A DNA stretch of 64,000 nucleotides from Rhodococcus spongiicola (GTDB taxonomy: Bacteria > Actinomycetota > Actinomycetes > Mycobacteriales > Mycobacteriaceae), in the NCBI RefSeq assembly GCF_004011835.1, contig NZ_RKLN01000001.1, positions 1 to 64,000 on the forward strand, in the 5' to 3' direction. Below are positions 23,045 through 32,643 of this stretch, in pieces. Below the pieces are notes generated by a model. The model worked only from the letters and a program-made list of their open reading frames with translations, was not told the DNA's origin and did not search any database. Position 1 is the first letter of the stretch; the number at the start of each line of letters is the position of its first letter. Both the position numbers and the translations under genes were made by a program.

Positions 23045-24693
23045 ATCCGCTCCGGTGCGCTGACGCCGAGCAGCTCGAGGCCGTTCGCGAGGACCTGACG
23101 TGACGCGTCGCACAGTGCCAGGCGTGCGATGTGCAACTCGGTGACCTCTTCGTCGCCCTGCGGGAGGACCCGGCACACGTCGTAGAAGCGGTGGTACGTC
23201 CCCGCGAGTTCCTCGAGATACCGGGCGACGCGGTGCGGCTCACGCAGTTCGGCGGCCTTGGCGACGACACGAAGGTATTCGCCGATGGTGCGGATCAGGT
23301 CACCTTCGCGGTCATGGGTGAGCAGACTCAAGTTCGGGTTCTGCGAACTCAGACCCATCTCGGCCGCATTGCGCCCGATCGAGCACAGGCGCGCGTGCGC
23401 GTACTGCACGTAGTACACCGGATTTTCGTTGGTGGCGGCGGCCCACAGCTCGAGATCGATGTCGAGGCTCTGGTCCACCGACGACCGCACCAGTGAGTAG
23501 CGGGCCGCGTCGATACCGATCGCCTCGACGAGGTCGTCGAGCGTGATGACCGTGCCGGCTCGCTTGCTCATCTTCACGGCCTCGCCCCCGCGAACGAGGT
23601 TGACCATCTGACCGATCATGACCTCGACGGTGTCGGGATCGTCGCCGAACGCGGCCGCGGCGGCCTTGAGCCTGCCGATGTAGCCGTGGTGATCGGCGCC
23701 GAGCATGTAGATGCACAGGTCGAAGCCGCGGGCGCGCTTGTCCTGGAAGTACGCGATGTCACCGGCGATGTACGCGGCGTTGCCGTCGGACTTGATGACC
23801 ACGCGGTCCTTGTCGTCCCCGAAATCGGTGCTCCTGAGCCACCACGCGCCGTCCTCGTGGTACAGGCTGCCCGAGTCCTTGAGAGTCTCGACAGCCTTGG
23901 TGACGGCACCCGATTCGAACAGCGAATACTCGTGGAAGTAGACATCGAAATCGACACCGAATTCGTGCAGCGTGCGCTTGATGTGCGCGAACATCAGCTC
24001 GACACCGATGGATCGGAAGGTCTCGTGACGCTCGGCGTCGGGCAGCTCGAGCGCGCCAGGAGCCTGCTTCTGCACCTCGGTGGCGATGTCGACGATGTAG
24101 GCACCCGCGTAGCCGTCCTCAGGCGCGGCCTCGCCCTTGGCCGCAGCGATGAGCGAGCGTGTGAACCGGTCGATCTGGGCGCCGTGGTCGTTGAAGTAGT
24201 ACTCGCGGGTGACGTCGGCACCCTGCGTGGCCAGAATCCGGCCGAGGGCGTCGCCAACTGCGGCCCAGCGGGTGCCGCCGAGGTGGATCGGGCCGGTGGG
24301 GTTCGCGGAGACGAACTCGAGATTGATGCGCTTGCCGGTGAGCGCATCGCCCGAGCCGTAGGCTGCGCCCGCCTCGAGCACCTTGGCGACGATCACACCC
24401 TGGGCATCGGCGCCGAGGCGAATGTTGAGGAAGCCTGGCCCGGCGACCTCGGCCGACGTGACGCCGTCGGCCGCGCTCAGCGCCTCGGCGAGCCAGGTGG
24501 CGAGATCACGCGGATTGGTGCCGGCCTTCTTGGCGACTTGCATCGCCACATTGGTGGCATAGTCGCCGTGCTCGGGGTTGCGGGGGCGCTCGACCGTGAG
24601 AGTCGCAGGCAGTACGGACACGTCGAGTCCACGCTCTGCGAGCACCTTCGCGGCGGTCCCTCGGAGCAGTTCGGCAAGGTCGGCTGGAGTCAC
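23041..24693 (-). CDS. argS: Arginyl-tRNA synthetase
   Basis: This class I aminoacyl-tRNA synthetase charges tRNA-Arg. It is 550 residues. The HIGH-type motif is in [18 protein letters not shown], and the KMSKS-type motif is VKMSKRAGT. The N-terminal additional domain and the C-terminal DALR anticodon domain (ending SAPERM) are present. It is the first gene of the aspartate-family operon. GTG start. A tRNA-Arg gene lies 2 kb away. Confidence 0.96.
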   Translation of the reverse strand: MTPADLAELLRGTAAKVLAERGLDVSVLPATLTVERPRNPEHGDYATNVAMQVAKKAGTNPRDLATWLAEALSAADGVTSAEVAGPGFLNIRLGADAQGVIVAKVLEAGAAYGSGDALTGKRINLEFVSANPTGPIHLGGTRWAAVGDALGRILATQGADVTREYYFNDHGAQIDRFTRSLIAAAKGEAAPEDGYAGAYIVDIATEVQKQAPGALELPDAERHETFRSIGVELMFAHIKRTLHEFGVDFDVYFHEYSLFESGAVTKAVETLKDSGSLYHEDGAWWLRSTDFGDDKDRVVIKSDGNAAYIAGDIAYFQDKRARGFDLCIYMLGADHHGYIGRLKAAAAAFGDDPDTVEVMIGQMVNLVRGGEAVKMSKRAGTVITLDDLVEAIGIDAARYSLVRSSVDQSLDIDLELWAAATNENPVYYVQYAHARLCSIGRNAAEMGLSSQNPNLSLLTHDREGDLIRTIGEYLRVVAKAAELREPHRVARYLEELAGTYHRFYDVCRVLPQGDEEVTELHIARLALCDASRQVLANGLELLGVSAPERM

Positions 24694-24712
24694 AGGAGTC
24701 CATCTTATTGCG

Positions 24713-24750
24713 TGTATCGCAGGGGCGGATAACCAGTGTCAATAACTGGT
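24713..24750 (-). promoter_or_regulatory. argS operon promoter with palindromic operator over the -35
   Basis: On the minus strand TTGACA (24737-24742), an 18-nt spacer and GATACA (24713-24718) form a promoter 20 nt before argS. The -35 lies inside the inverted repeat ACCAGT-N7-ACTGGT (24732-24750), a likely repressor site. argS-lysA operons of Corynebacterium relatives are known to respond to arginine and lysine. Which regulator binds here is unknown. Confidence 0.5.
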
Positions 24751-24871
24751 ATGGCCCTCTCAAAGGTTCCGCTCAGGGTCGATACGTACAGTGTGATGGA
24801 TCCCGAGGGAGCTTGGAGGCTCGTTATCCCCTCGGGGACGCCCTGTCCAATCACCGAAAGAGCACTCATCG

Positions 24872-25744
24872 ATGCCTAGCGGTTCGGAAAATCGTGGTTC
24901 CGGCTCCAAGAAAACCGGGGCCAAGTCAGCGAAGGCGATCAAGGCAGCCCGGAAGCAAGGCGGCGTACCCAACACCAAGCGTGGAGGTGGCGCAACCCGT
25001 CAGGTTCCATGGCTGACGGTCGGCGCCGTCGGCGCCGTCGTTGCACTCATCGCCGTCCTCGCCGTCGGCCTGTGGCCGAAGTACCTGGCCAAGAAGGAGG
25101 CCGACAAGTTCGCACCGACGGCGTCCAACCAGGATCCGTCGATGGCGATCGACGGTGTGGTCAAGATCGACTACCCCGCCGGCCAGCACGTCGGGTCCAT
25201 CCAGCGAGTCGCGTACGACCAGTCGCCTCCGTTCGGCGGCCCGCACGATGCCGTCTGGGCCACCTGCACCGGCAATGTCTACCCCGACGCGCTTCGGTCC
25301 GAGAACGCCGTTCATTCACTCGAGCACGGTGCAGTCTGGATCACCTACAACCCCGACAACATCGGTGACGAACAGCGCGAGAAGCTCGCCGACCGCGTCG
25401 AAAGCGGGAGTGGCTATTTGCTGATGTCGCCATACCCGGGCCTGGACACGCCCATCTCGCTGCAGTCGTGGGGCCACCAGCTCAAGCTCGACGACGCCGA
25501 CGACCCGCGCATCGACCAGTTCATCACCGCGCTGCGCCTGAACCGGTACATGTATCCCGAGCCCGGAGCGACCTGCGCGACCATTCCGGATTCGTTCGAT
25601 CCCAACAACCCGCCGCCGTTCGATCCGAGTGCACCCGGACCCGATGCCGTCCCGATGAGCGACAGCGGCATCGCGCCCGACAACAGCACCGACATGCAGG
25701 TCCCGGCGGGGACCGACCAGCCCGGCGTCGGCGCAAACGAGTGA
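24872..25744 (+). CDS. DUF3105 membrane-anchored protein
   Basis: This 290-residue protein has a basic N-terminus (about residues 1-45, rich in K, G, S and A), one transmembrane helix (about residues 46-68) and an extracytoplasmic DUF3105 domain. The domain signatures are YDQSPPFGGPHDAVWATC and HSLEHGAVWITY, whose His residues could bind metal. The C-terminal about 55 residues are P- and D-rich and low complexity. The function of the family is unknown. Its stop overlaps the DUF305 gene by 4 nt, so the two are probably translated together. Confidence 0.88.
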   Translation: MPSGSENRGSGSKKTGAKSAKAIKAARKQGGVPNTKRGGGATRQVPWLTVGAVGAVVALIAVLAVGLWPKYLAKKEADKFAPTASNQDPSMAIDGVVKIDYPAGQHVGSIQRVAYDQSPPFGGPHDAVWATCTGNVYPDALRSENAVHSLEHGAVWITYNPDNIGDEQREKLADRVESGSGYLLMSPYPGLDTPISLQSWGHQLKLDDADDPRIDQFITALRLNRYMYPEPGATCATIPDSFDPNNPPPFDPSAPGPDAVPMSDSGIAPDNSTDMQVPAGTDQPGVGANE

Positions 25745-26487
25745 CCGGCGCTATGGCGGACATCGAGCCGGAAACCGACGGCAAGGAGACGTCGCACAAG
25801 CGCAGCCAGCGCACGGCCCTCATGATCACCGGGCTCGTCGGGGTCCTGGCCATCGGTTTCGCGCTGGGGTTCCTCGTGCGTCTTCCGTTCGATGACACCT
25901 CGACGCCGACGCCGGCCGCGGACTCGGTGGATGTCGGGTTCTCGCAGGACATGACCGTTCACCACGTGCAGGCTGTCGAGATGGCGACGATCGCCCTGAC
26001 CAAGTCGGACGACGCGGCCGTGAAGACCCTCGCCTACGACATCCTGACCAGTCAGTCCGACCAAATCGGACAGATGCAGGGTTGGCTGGCGTTGTGGGAC
26101 AAGGCGCCGCGGCCGACCAGTGAATACATGACCTGGATGTCGGAAGGTGGCGCCGAGAGCATGCATGGTGGTCACGGTCAGGCGGCATCGGACAGTACCG
26201 CCGAGCCAGCGACGAACGGCGACCGTGCGATGCCGGGCATGGCGACCCCAGCCGAGATGACCGCGCTGGGTCAGGCGTCCGGCCCGGAACTGGACGTGAT
26301 GTTCCTCCAGCTCATGCTGCGTCACCATCAGGGCGGACTGCCGATGGGCGAGTATGCCGAGCAGTATGCCAACGCTCCAGTCGTCCGCAATCTGGCGAAG
26401 AAGATGGTGGACATGCAAACCGGTGAGGCAAATCTGATGACGGACATGCTCGCGGAGCGGAATGCGGAACCGCTGCCGCTGAACTGA
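25741..26487 (+). CDS. DUF305 membrane-anchored protein (ferritin-like)
   Basis: This 248-residue protein has one membrane helix (about residues 26-47) and a DUF305 helical domain outside the membrane. The paired motifs VHHVQAVEMA and LMLRHHQGGLPMGEYA carry His residues typical of this ferritin-like family, which includes copper-binding members. A His- and Met-bearing linker (HGGHGQA, about 140-150) also hints at metal binding. GTG at 25741 overlaps the upstream stop (GTGA); ATG at 25753 is the alternative. Function is not established. Confidence 0.88.
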   Translation: MTGAMADIEPETDGKETSHKRSQRTALMITGLVGVLAIGFALGFLVRLPFDDTSTPTPAADSVDVGFSQDMTVHHVQAVEMATIALTKSDDAAVKTLAYDILTSQSDQIGQMQGWLALWDKAPRPTSEYMTWMSEGGAESMHGGHGQAASDSTAEPATNGDRAMPGMATPAEMTALGQASGPELDVMFLQLMLRHHQGGLPMGEYAEQYANAPVVRNLAKKMVDMQTGEANLMTDMLAERNAEPLPLN

Positions 26488-26509
26488 TCGTTCCGTTCGC
26501 GAAGTCCAA

Positions 26510-26544
26510 ACCGGGCGGCACACCCTCGAGGTGGGCCGCCCGGT
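26510..26544 (+). terminator. Terminator hairpin after the DUF305 gene
   Basis: ACCGGGCGGC (26510-26519) pairs with GCCGCCCGGT (26535-26544), and inner complementary bases extend the stem. A pyrimidine-rich tract follows. It lies 22 bp after the stop codon. The rest of the gap up to the tRNA (26545-26748) holds nothing I can identify. Confidence 0.65.
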
Positions 26545-26748
26545 CTCGTCTCCTCGCTGTTATGGGGCCGACCTGGAAAGCCCTATCTACCAACAGATGT
26601 GGATGTTCGCCGGCGCCGTGCTGAACCCTCTCCCGCCACGGCACGGAAGGCGGTTGTGAACTGAGTAGATGGCCGCCGCTGTCCAGGCGCCGTGCGGTGA
26701 TGGGTGGCAAAGGTCCCCGCGCACGTGTGTTACTGTTTTCTCCGCCCC

Positions 26749-26821
26749 GCCCTCGTAGCTCAGGGGATAGAGCGCTTGCCTCCGGAGCAAGAAGTCGCAG
26801 GTTCGAATCCTGCCGAGGGCA
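26749..26821 (+). tRNA. tRNA-Arg (anticodon CCG)
   Basis: This 73-nt cloverleaf has acceptor stem GCCCTCG/CGAGGGC, a D-arm with GCTC/GAGC, an anticodon stem CTTGC/GCAAG enclosing loop CTCCGGA with anticodon CCG (26782-26784), and a T-arm GCAGG-TTCGAAT-CCTGC. The discriminator base is A, and the CCA end is not encoded. It reads CGG arginine codons, which are frequent in this GC-rich genome. Confidence 0.97.
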
Positions 26822-26826
26822 CACGG

Positions 26827-26855
26827 AAGGCCCCCTCCCTCGGGAGTGGGGCCTT
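26827..26855. terminator. Hairpin between tRNA-Arg and a convergent gene
   Basis: AAGGCCCC and GGGGCCTT form an 8-bp stem with inner pairing (CTCCCTCGGGAG) 5 bp after the tRNA. The minus-strand membrane protein gene ends at 26886 on the other side, so the hairpin could terminate both. Confidence 0.6.
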
Positions 26856-26885
26856 CGCCCGTTTCAGCGCCGTGCCGAGTCGACC

Positions 26886-28151
26886 TCAGCGCAACCCTGA
26901 GCGCAGATCCAGTCCCCACGCCCCCACACCGCACACGACGACGACCGCGACGGAGACCACCGCGGCTCCTGTCGGAACGGCCTCGGGCCAGTGGAAAAGG
27001 GGTGCGGGCGCGTAGTCCCCGTACCTCGATCCCGTCACCCAGGCGGCGGACACGGCCGCCGGGATCGCGATCGTGAACGGCAGCGACAGCCCGACGGTCG
27101 AGGCCGGCGCCGACGTCGGCAGACACGAACTCACGACGAAAGCCGCCGCAGCCGGCAGCACGAATATGAATCCGACCACGGGAACGGCGTCCCAAGGCTC
27201 CTGCGTGAGGAGAACTGCCGCGGCGACAAGAGCCAGCAGACCGAACCCGAGCATTGGCATCGGAAATCGAAGACCCAGTGCGGTTCCCGCGGCTATCAAT
27301 GCCGCTGAGATGGCCAGGATCCACGGCTCGGTGGTGGACGACGGCGCCCCGCCAAGTGCAGCGGCGAGAACCGCGGTGCCAGCGAACAGGATTCGGCCGT
27401 CAGGGCCGGGCAGCCTCCACGCGCTCCACGCGACGACGGCGACGACCACCGCGGCATAGACGAACCACGCCGTCGGGGGTGCGCCCCCGTCGACGAGGAG
27501 CCAGTTCACTGCGAAGGCCACGACGGGCAGCGCCGCGACCAAAAGGAGAAGGCGCCGGTCGAGTCTCGTCGTCCACGACGTCCGACGATCGAGGAGCGAT
27601 CCAACTATCACCAGCACGGCGGTCGTGATCGGGATCCACGACGGTAGGACGGCCCCAGGATCCCACTCCGTCAACGAGGCGTAGGCGGTCCATCCCCTGG
27701 CCTCAGACCAGTACCGCTGTCCTTCGACAGCCTCGGCCAGCATGAAGGCGCCGATCATTCCCGCAGCAAGGGACGCCTGCGCGCTCAGCTGCCGGGAGGC
27801 CAGCGGTGCCGCCGCACCGAGAACCAGCCCGGCAGCAACGGCATTGGAGTACATGAACACCGCAGAATCGGCCGGGTAGCGAATCAGTTCGGGCAGTGCC
27901 AGCAGCATCGGTCCCGCGGCCCCGACCACGGTGGTCAGGGCGATCGACCGTCGGCGAGCCAGCGCGCTCGTCACGGCGACGGCTATCACCGCGGCGCACG
28001 CGACACCGGCGCCGTCGGCAGCGAGGATCGCCGGCAAGTTACTGGTGGCGTCCCGAGCGTCCGACCCCAACGGCGACCACAGCACCCAGCCGGCGAGCAC
28101 ACCGCTGAGCAGCGCGACGACGGCTCCCACGGCACGAGCGAGACGGACCAC
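26886..28151 (-). CDS. Polytopic membrane protein of unknown function
   Basis: This 421-residue, very hydrophobic protein is rich in A, V and L, with about 12 predicted membrane helices and short loops. No soluble domain, catalytic motif or transporter signature is visible to me. GTG at 28151 is preceded by AGAGAGGAA. The 46-bp gap to the LLM oxidoreductase gene upstream is unusually A-rich on the coding strand. Probably co-transcribed with that gene. The family is not recognised. Confidence 0.7.
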   Translation of the reverse strand: MVRLARAVGAVVALLSGVLAGWVLWSPLGSDARDATSNLPAILAADGAGVACAAVIAVAVTSALARRRSIALTTVVGAAGPMLLALPELIRYPADSAVFMYSNAVAAGLVLGAAAPLASRQLSAQASLAAGMIGAFMLAEAVEGQRYWSEARGWTAYASLTEWDPGAVLPSWIPITTAVLVIVGSLLDRRTSWTTRLDRRLLLLVAALPVVAFAVNWLLVDGGAPPTAWFVYAAVVVAVVAWSAWRLPGPDGRILFAGTAVLAAALGGAPSSTTEPWILAISAALIAAGTALGLRFPMPMLGFGLLALVAAAVLLTQEPWDAVPVVGFIFVLPAAAAFVVSSCLPTSAPASTVGLSLPFTIAIPAAVSAAWVTGSRYGDYAPAPLFHWPEAVPTGAAVVSVAVVVVCGVGAWGLDLRSGLR

Positions 28152-28197
28152 GCTTCGTTCCTCTCTTTGTTCGGTCTACCTCTTCTTTTTCTTTGTT

Positions 28198-29223
28198 CTA
28201 CGAGGCCTGCAACTCCGCGACGACGTCGGCCATCCTCCGGTCCAACTCGGGATTCTCGGGCAACGCCAACGTGACCGTCCTCGCAACGCCGTCGAGCCGA
28301 CGCCGAACCGCGTCTGCGAGGGTGTCGTAGCGCGCCGTCGGGACGATCTCGCCGAGCACCTCGTCGGTGACGACGTCGCGCAAACGATCCCACTCGTCGC
28401 GGCGGACCAGCTCGGCCAACTGCTCCTGCAGTCCCGTGAATCCGTTCCGTTCCAACGCCCCTCGGTAGGCCGGGGTCGAATACAGGAAACCGAAGAGTCG
28501 GCGGCGACGTTCACGCTCCGCGGCGACGTCCGCGTCGGTCGCTCCGGTGATCACCTGCAGTCCCGCGACGATGTCGAAGTGCTCGAGCGAGCGCCCCCTC
28601 GTCGAAGCTCCCTCGGCCAGTGCGGGTAGGCATTCGTCGACGAGGTAGCGCGGATCGGAGTTGGTGGGGTGTGTGATCAGACCGTCGGCCACCTCCCCGG
28701 CAACGCGGAGCATGCGCTGTCCCACCCCGCCGAGGTAGATCGGCGGGATCGCGGTGTCGGCATCGGGTCCGGGGTTGAAGTACGGCTGCATCCGGGTGAA
28801 CCGGTATCGATTCCCCTCGTACGCGACGAGTTCACCGGTGCGGAAGGTTGCGAACGCCGAGCGGACCACGCCGACGTACTCGCGCATGCGGGCTGCGGGC
28901 GCGGACCACTCCATGGCATACCGCTCCTCGATGTTCTGTCGGATCTGACTGCCGAGCCCGAGGTGGAACCGCCCGCCCGACATCTTCGACAGGTCCCATG
29001 CCGCGTAGGCGGTCAGCAAGGGGCTGCGGACGAATGCCAATGCCACCGAGGTGCGTACGACGATCCGGTCGGTCGACTGCAGCGCAAGCAAGGCGAGAAG
29101 GAACGGATCATGGACGGTTTCGGACACATGCAACCCGTCGTATCCGGCGGCCTCAGCCCGGCGCGCGAAATCAGCGACCGCGGAGGGATCGATGGCGGGA
29201 TCGGTTCCGGTGTAGACCTGCAT
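28198..29223 (-). CDS. LLM-class F420-dependent oxidoreductase
   Basis: This 341-residue protein has the luciferase-like TIM barrel of the F420/FMN-dependent oxidoreductases. The sequence has YDGLHVSETVHDPFLLALLAL near residue 30, GGRFHLGLGSQIRQNIEERY around residue 85, and PPIYLGGVG around 165. It resembles the TIGR03617-type F420 subfamily common in Mycobacteriales. The substrate is unknown. It is divergent from the Emb-type gene at 29314, with 90 bp between them. Confidence 0.85.
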   Translation of the reverse strand: MQVYTGTDPAIDPSAVADFARRAEAAGYDGLHVSETVHDPFLLALLALQSTDRIVVRTSVALAFVRSPLLTAYAAWDLSKMSGGRFHLGLGSQIRQNIEERYAMEWSAPAARMREYVGVVRSAFATFRTGELVAYEGNRYRFTRMQPYFNPGPDADTAIPPIYLGGVGQRMLRVAGEVADGLITHPTNSDPRYLVDECLPALAEGASTRGRSLEHFDIVAGLQVITGATDADVAAERERRRRLFGFLYSTPAYRGALERNGFTGLQEQLAELVRRDEWDRLRDVVTDEVLGEIVPTARYDTLADAVRRRLDGVARTVTLALPENPELDRRMADVVAELQAS

Positions 29224-29313
29224 CCGTCCGTTCTACCCGGCGAATCGCCAGATCGCGTGGCGGCACGGGGGGTACGGCCGTACGACATGTGACTGTCGAT
29301 ACCATCGCTTCTC

Positions 29314-32300
29314 GTGGTCGACAGCATGGTGGGGACGGAGCAAGTATCCGCGAAGGTGCCGCCGAGACGCCCGAGAACCCCACGCACCACATGGTGGGGG
29401 CTTCGTCAGGCACGCCTGATCGCGATAGTCGCGGCACTGATCGGTGTCATTTCGGCGCTGGCTATCCCATTACTGCCGGTCAACCAGCAGCAGGCGTCCC
29501 TGTCGTGGCCGCAGAACGGCGTCACGACGAGTGTCGAGGCGCCGTTGGTGTCGTATGCACCGCTGACGTTCGATGCCCGTATCCCCTGCGCGACGGCGCG
29601 AGGGCTCGAGGCGGGTGGTTCTGTCGCCGCCACCATGCCTTCGGGCGCACCGGGTGCCGAGCGGTACGGGTTCGTCGCGAAGACCTTGGCGGCGTCCGGG
29701 GATTCGCCCGCTCGCCTCGACGTGATCCTCCGCGACACCGCGCTGCTGTCTGTTCCGCTGTCGGAGCTGACAGGGCCGGAGTGCGCAGTGACGATCGCAT
29801 CCGACGCGACGCGCACCACCGCGGCCGTCACCGGCTCTGCGATGGCCGAGTCGATTCCGACGAAAACACTGGACGGCGACTTCCGTCCGCAGATGGTCGG
29901 TGTCTTCAGCGACCTTGGCGGTGCGGCCCCATCCGGCCTGCAAGTGGCCGCCGAGTTGGATTCGCGGTTCTCGTCCTCGCCGACGCTCGTCAAAGTGGTC
30001 GCGATGATCACCGCGGTGCTGGCGACGCTCGCGAGTCTCGTTGCTCTGCACCGTCTCGACTGCACCGACGGCCGCCGCGCCCGACGGTTCTTGCCGGCCC
30101 GCTGGTGGCGTTTCGGGGTCACCGACGCCGTCGTCATCGGCACGCTCGTACTGTGGCACTTCATCGGTGCGACCACCGCCGACGACGGGTATCAATACAC
30201 GATGGCGCGGTCGGCACAGTCGTCCGGCTACATGTCGAACTACTTCCGCTACTTCGGGGTCCCCGAGACCCCGTTCGGCACGCCGTACTACTACATCTTC
30301 GGTCTGCTCGACGACATCTGGAACGCCAGCCCTTGGGTACGCCTTCCGTCCCTACTCGCGGGTGTCGTGACGTGGATGGTGCTCAGCCGGGAGGTAGTCC
30401 CTCGCCTGGGGATCGCGGCGCGAACGAGTCGTGTGGCGCTGTGGACGGGCGCCTTCGGGTTCCTCGCCGTGTGGCTGCCGTACAACAACGGCCTGCGTCC
30501 TGAACCGATTGTCGCCGCGGGCGTGTTGCTCACGTGGTGCTCGATCGAACGGGCGATCGCAACCCGGCGCCTTCTTCCAGCCGCCGTCGCCATCCTCGTC
30601 GCCGCCGCGACGCTCTCGGTGGGCCCGTCCGGCATCATCTGTTTCGCGGCTTTGCTCGCCGGAGCGCGGCCCCTGTTGCGCATCGTCGTCGCTCGCGCGA
30701 AAACCATGGGCTACGCAGCACTGTTGCTACCGCTCGTCGCGTCCGGGACCGTGATTCTCGTCGCGGTGTTCGCCGATCAACCACTCGCGGTCGTCCCGGT
30801 CATGCAGGAAGCGCATGCCGTCGCGCTGCCGAACGAGAAGTGGTTCACCGAGTTTCTGAGATATCAGTGGCTGCTCAACTACTCACCCGACGGCTCCCTC
30901 GCTCGACGCTTCGGCATATTCACGATGTTCCTCGGCATCGCGGTCGCGACGCTCGCGATCCTGCGCAAGGGCGGAAGGATCCCCGGAACCGCAGCCGGTC
31001 CGTCGCGGCGGATCGTCGGCATCACGCTCGGCGCCGTCGCCCTGATGATGTTCACGCCGACCAAGTGGACGCATCATCTGGGCGTCTTCGCCGGGCTCGC
31101 CGGTGCACTCGCGGTGCTCACCGCGCTTGCCGTGGGCACCGCCGTCCTGCGTTCCCCGCGCAACCGCGCACTGTTCGCGGCGGCCGTGTCGTTCGTCCTG
31201 GCCATGTCGTTCACCGGGACCAACGGCTGGTGGTACGTGTCGTATTTCAGCGTGCCGTGGTGGGACAAGCCGCCGTCGATCGCCGGCACAGGGGTGGGCA
31301 CCATGTTCTTCGGTGCCACCCTGGCGATGCTCGCGGTCGCGGCGTGGTGCCATCTCCGCGAGTCCGCGGTTCCCCGAACGGGTTCGCGTGCCCGGTGGAT
31401 CTGGGCCATGCCACCCCTCACGATCGCCGCCGCCGCGATGGTGCTGTTTCAAGTGCTTTCACTCGCGAAGGGCGCGATCACGCAGTATCCAGCGTTCTCG
31501 CTGGCACGATCGAACATCGACGCACTGCGCGGCCAGAACTGCGGACTCGCCAACGACGTTCTGCTCGAGGTGGATCCCAATCTGTCCATGCTGCGACCGA
31601 TTTCGGGGAACGCCGCGGCGGCACTCGCAGGAGAAACATCGACGGGCTTCACACCGAACGGTGTCGCCACCGATCTCAGTGCCGACGCGGACACGGCCAC
31701 GACCGGCGCGGCGAATCTCGTCGACTCCGACGCTGAAGCAACCCCGGCCGACGCCTCCGCCGGTACGGGTGGCGGGGAAGGTGCGATCGGTGTCAACGGC
31801 AGCACGGTCGCGCTGCCGTACGGGCTCGATCCGGCGACCACCCCGGTGCTCGGCTCCTACCGTCGGGGTGAACAGGTCGCATCGACGTTGACGAGCGGGT
31901 GGTACGGCCTGCCCGCTGTCGGTTCCGACGGCACACGGGGTGACCTCATCTCGATCGCGGTGGCCGGCCGGATCCGGTCGGTCGATTCCGACGGCGTCGT
32001 CACGCCCGGACAGAACCTCGACATCGAATACGGGCACCGGCAGCCGGACGGATCGGTGACGGTGCTCGGCCGGGCGGCCCCGCTCGACATCGGCCCGGCG
32101 CCGTCATGGCGCAATCTGCGGGTGCCGCTCGACCAGTTGCCGGTCGAGGCCGACGCTGTCCGTCTGGTGGCCTCCGACGACGACCGCGACCCCGACCAGT
32201 GGCTGGCTGTCACTCCCCCACGGGTCCCGCGCACACAGACGTTGAACGACGTCGTCGGGTCGGACACCCCGGTGCTCGCGGACTGGGCAGTGGGACTCCA

Positions 32301-32619
32301 GTTCCCGTGTCAGCAACCGTTCTCCCACCTCGACGGTGTCGCGGAGGTGCCGCAGTACCGCATCCTCCCTGACCGTGGCGGCGCCGTCTCGACGAACAAG
32401 TGGCAGGACCATTTCGGCGGTGGCCCGCTCGGGTGGACCGACCAACTGCTGACCGCACGAACGATCCCGTCGTATCTGAATCACGACTGGCGACGCGACT
32501 GGGGACAGATCGAACAGTTCACCCAGCGAGACGAGACCGCGGCGCCGGCGCAGATCGCCACCGTGACCGAGCGTCGCTCGGGCCTGTGGAATCCAGGCCC
32601 GATGGCGCTGAACTTCTGA
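29314..32619 (+). CDS. Emb-type arabinosyltransferase
   Basis: This 1101-residue GT-C glycosyltransferase uses decaprenylphosphoryl-arabinose to extend cell-wall arabinan at the outer face of the membrane. The N-terminal helix (about residues 33-53) leads into a first periplasmic beta domain. The catalytic Asp pair is in ATTADDGYQYTMARS (about residues 288-302), about a dozen membrane helices follow, and the C-terminal periplasmic carbohydrate-binding domain occupies the last about 350 residues. It stands alone here without glf, aftA or other emb genes, so it is probably an additional paralogue. GTG at 29314 or ATG at 29326 could start it. Confidence 0.92.
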   Translation: MVDSMVGTEQVSAKVPPRRPRTPRTTWWGLRQARLIAIVAALIGVISALAIPLLPVNQQQASLSWPQNGVTTSVEAPLVSYAPLTFDARIPCATARGLEAGGSVAATMPSGAPGAERYGFVAKTLAASGDSPARLDVILRDTALLSVPLSELTGPECAVTIASDATRTTAAVTGSAMAESIPTKTLDGDFRPQMVGVFSDLGGAAPSGLQVAAELDSRFSSSPTLVKVVAMITAVLATLASLVALHRLDCTDGRRARRFLPARWWRFGVTDAVVIGTLVLWHFIGATTADDGYQYTMARSAQSSGYMSNYFRYFGVPETPFGTPYYYIFGLLDDIWNASPWVRLPSLLAGVVTWMVLSREVVPRLGIAARTSRVALWTGAFGFLAVWLPYNNGLRPEPIVAAGVLLTWCSIERAIATRRLLPAAVAILVAAATLSVGPSGIICFAALLAGARPLLRIVVARAKTMGYAALLLPLVASGTVILVAVFADQPLAVVPVMQEAHAVALPNEKWFTEFLRYQWLLNYSPDGSLARRFGIFTMFLGIAVATLAILRKGGRIPGTAAGPSRRIVGITLGAVALMMFTPTKWTHHLGVFAGLAGALAVLTALAVGTAVLRSPRNRALFAAAVSFVLAMSFTGTNGWWYVSYFSVPWWDKPPSIAGTGVGTMFFGATLAMLAVAAWCHLRESAVPRTGSRARWIWAMPPLTIAAAAMVLFQVLSLAKGAITQYPAFSLARSNIDALRGQNCGLANDVLLEVDPNLSMLRPISGNAAAALAGETSTGFTPNGVATDLSADADTATTGAANLVDSDAEATPADASAGTGGGEGAIGVNGSTVALPYGLDPATTPVLGSYRRGEQVASTLTSGWYGLPAVGSDGTRGDLISIAVAGRIRSVDSDGVVTPGQNLDIEYGHRQPDGSVTVLGRAAPLDIGPAPSWRNLRVPLDQLPVEADAVRLVASDDDRDPDQWLAVTPPRVPRTQTLNDVVGSDTPVLADWAVGLQFPCQQPFSHLDGVAEVPQYRILPDRGGAVSTNKWQDHFGGGPLGWTDQLLTARTIPSYLNHDWRRDWGQIEQFTQRDETAAPAQIATVTERRSGLWNPGPMALNF

Positions 32620-32643
32620 CAGGTCCCGAAGTGCGCTCGTCCC

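Noticed and set aside
28848-30503. A 551-codon plus-strand open frame spanning the LLM/Emb divergent promoter
   Set aside because: It crosses two real genes in other frames and its product is Arg-rich low complexity.
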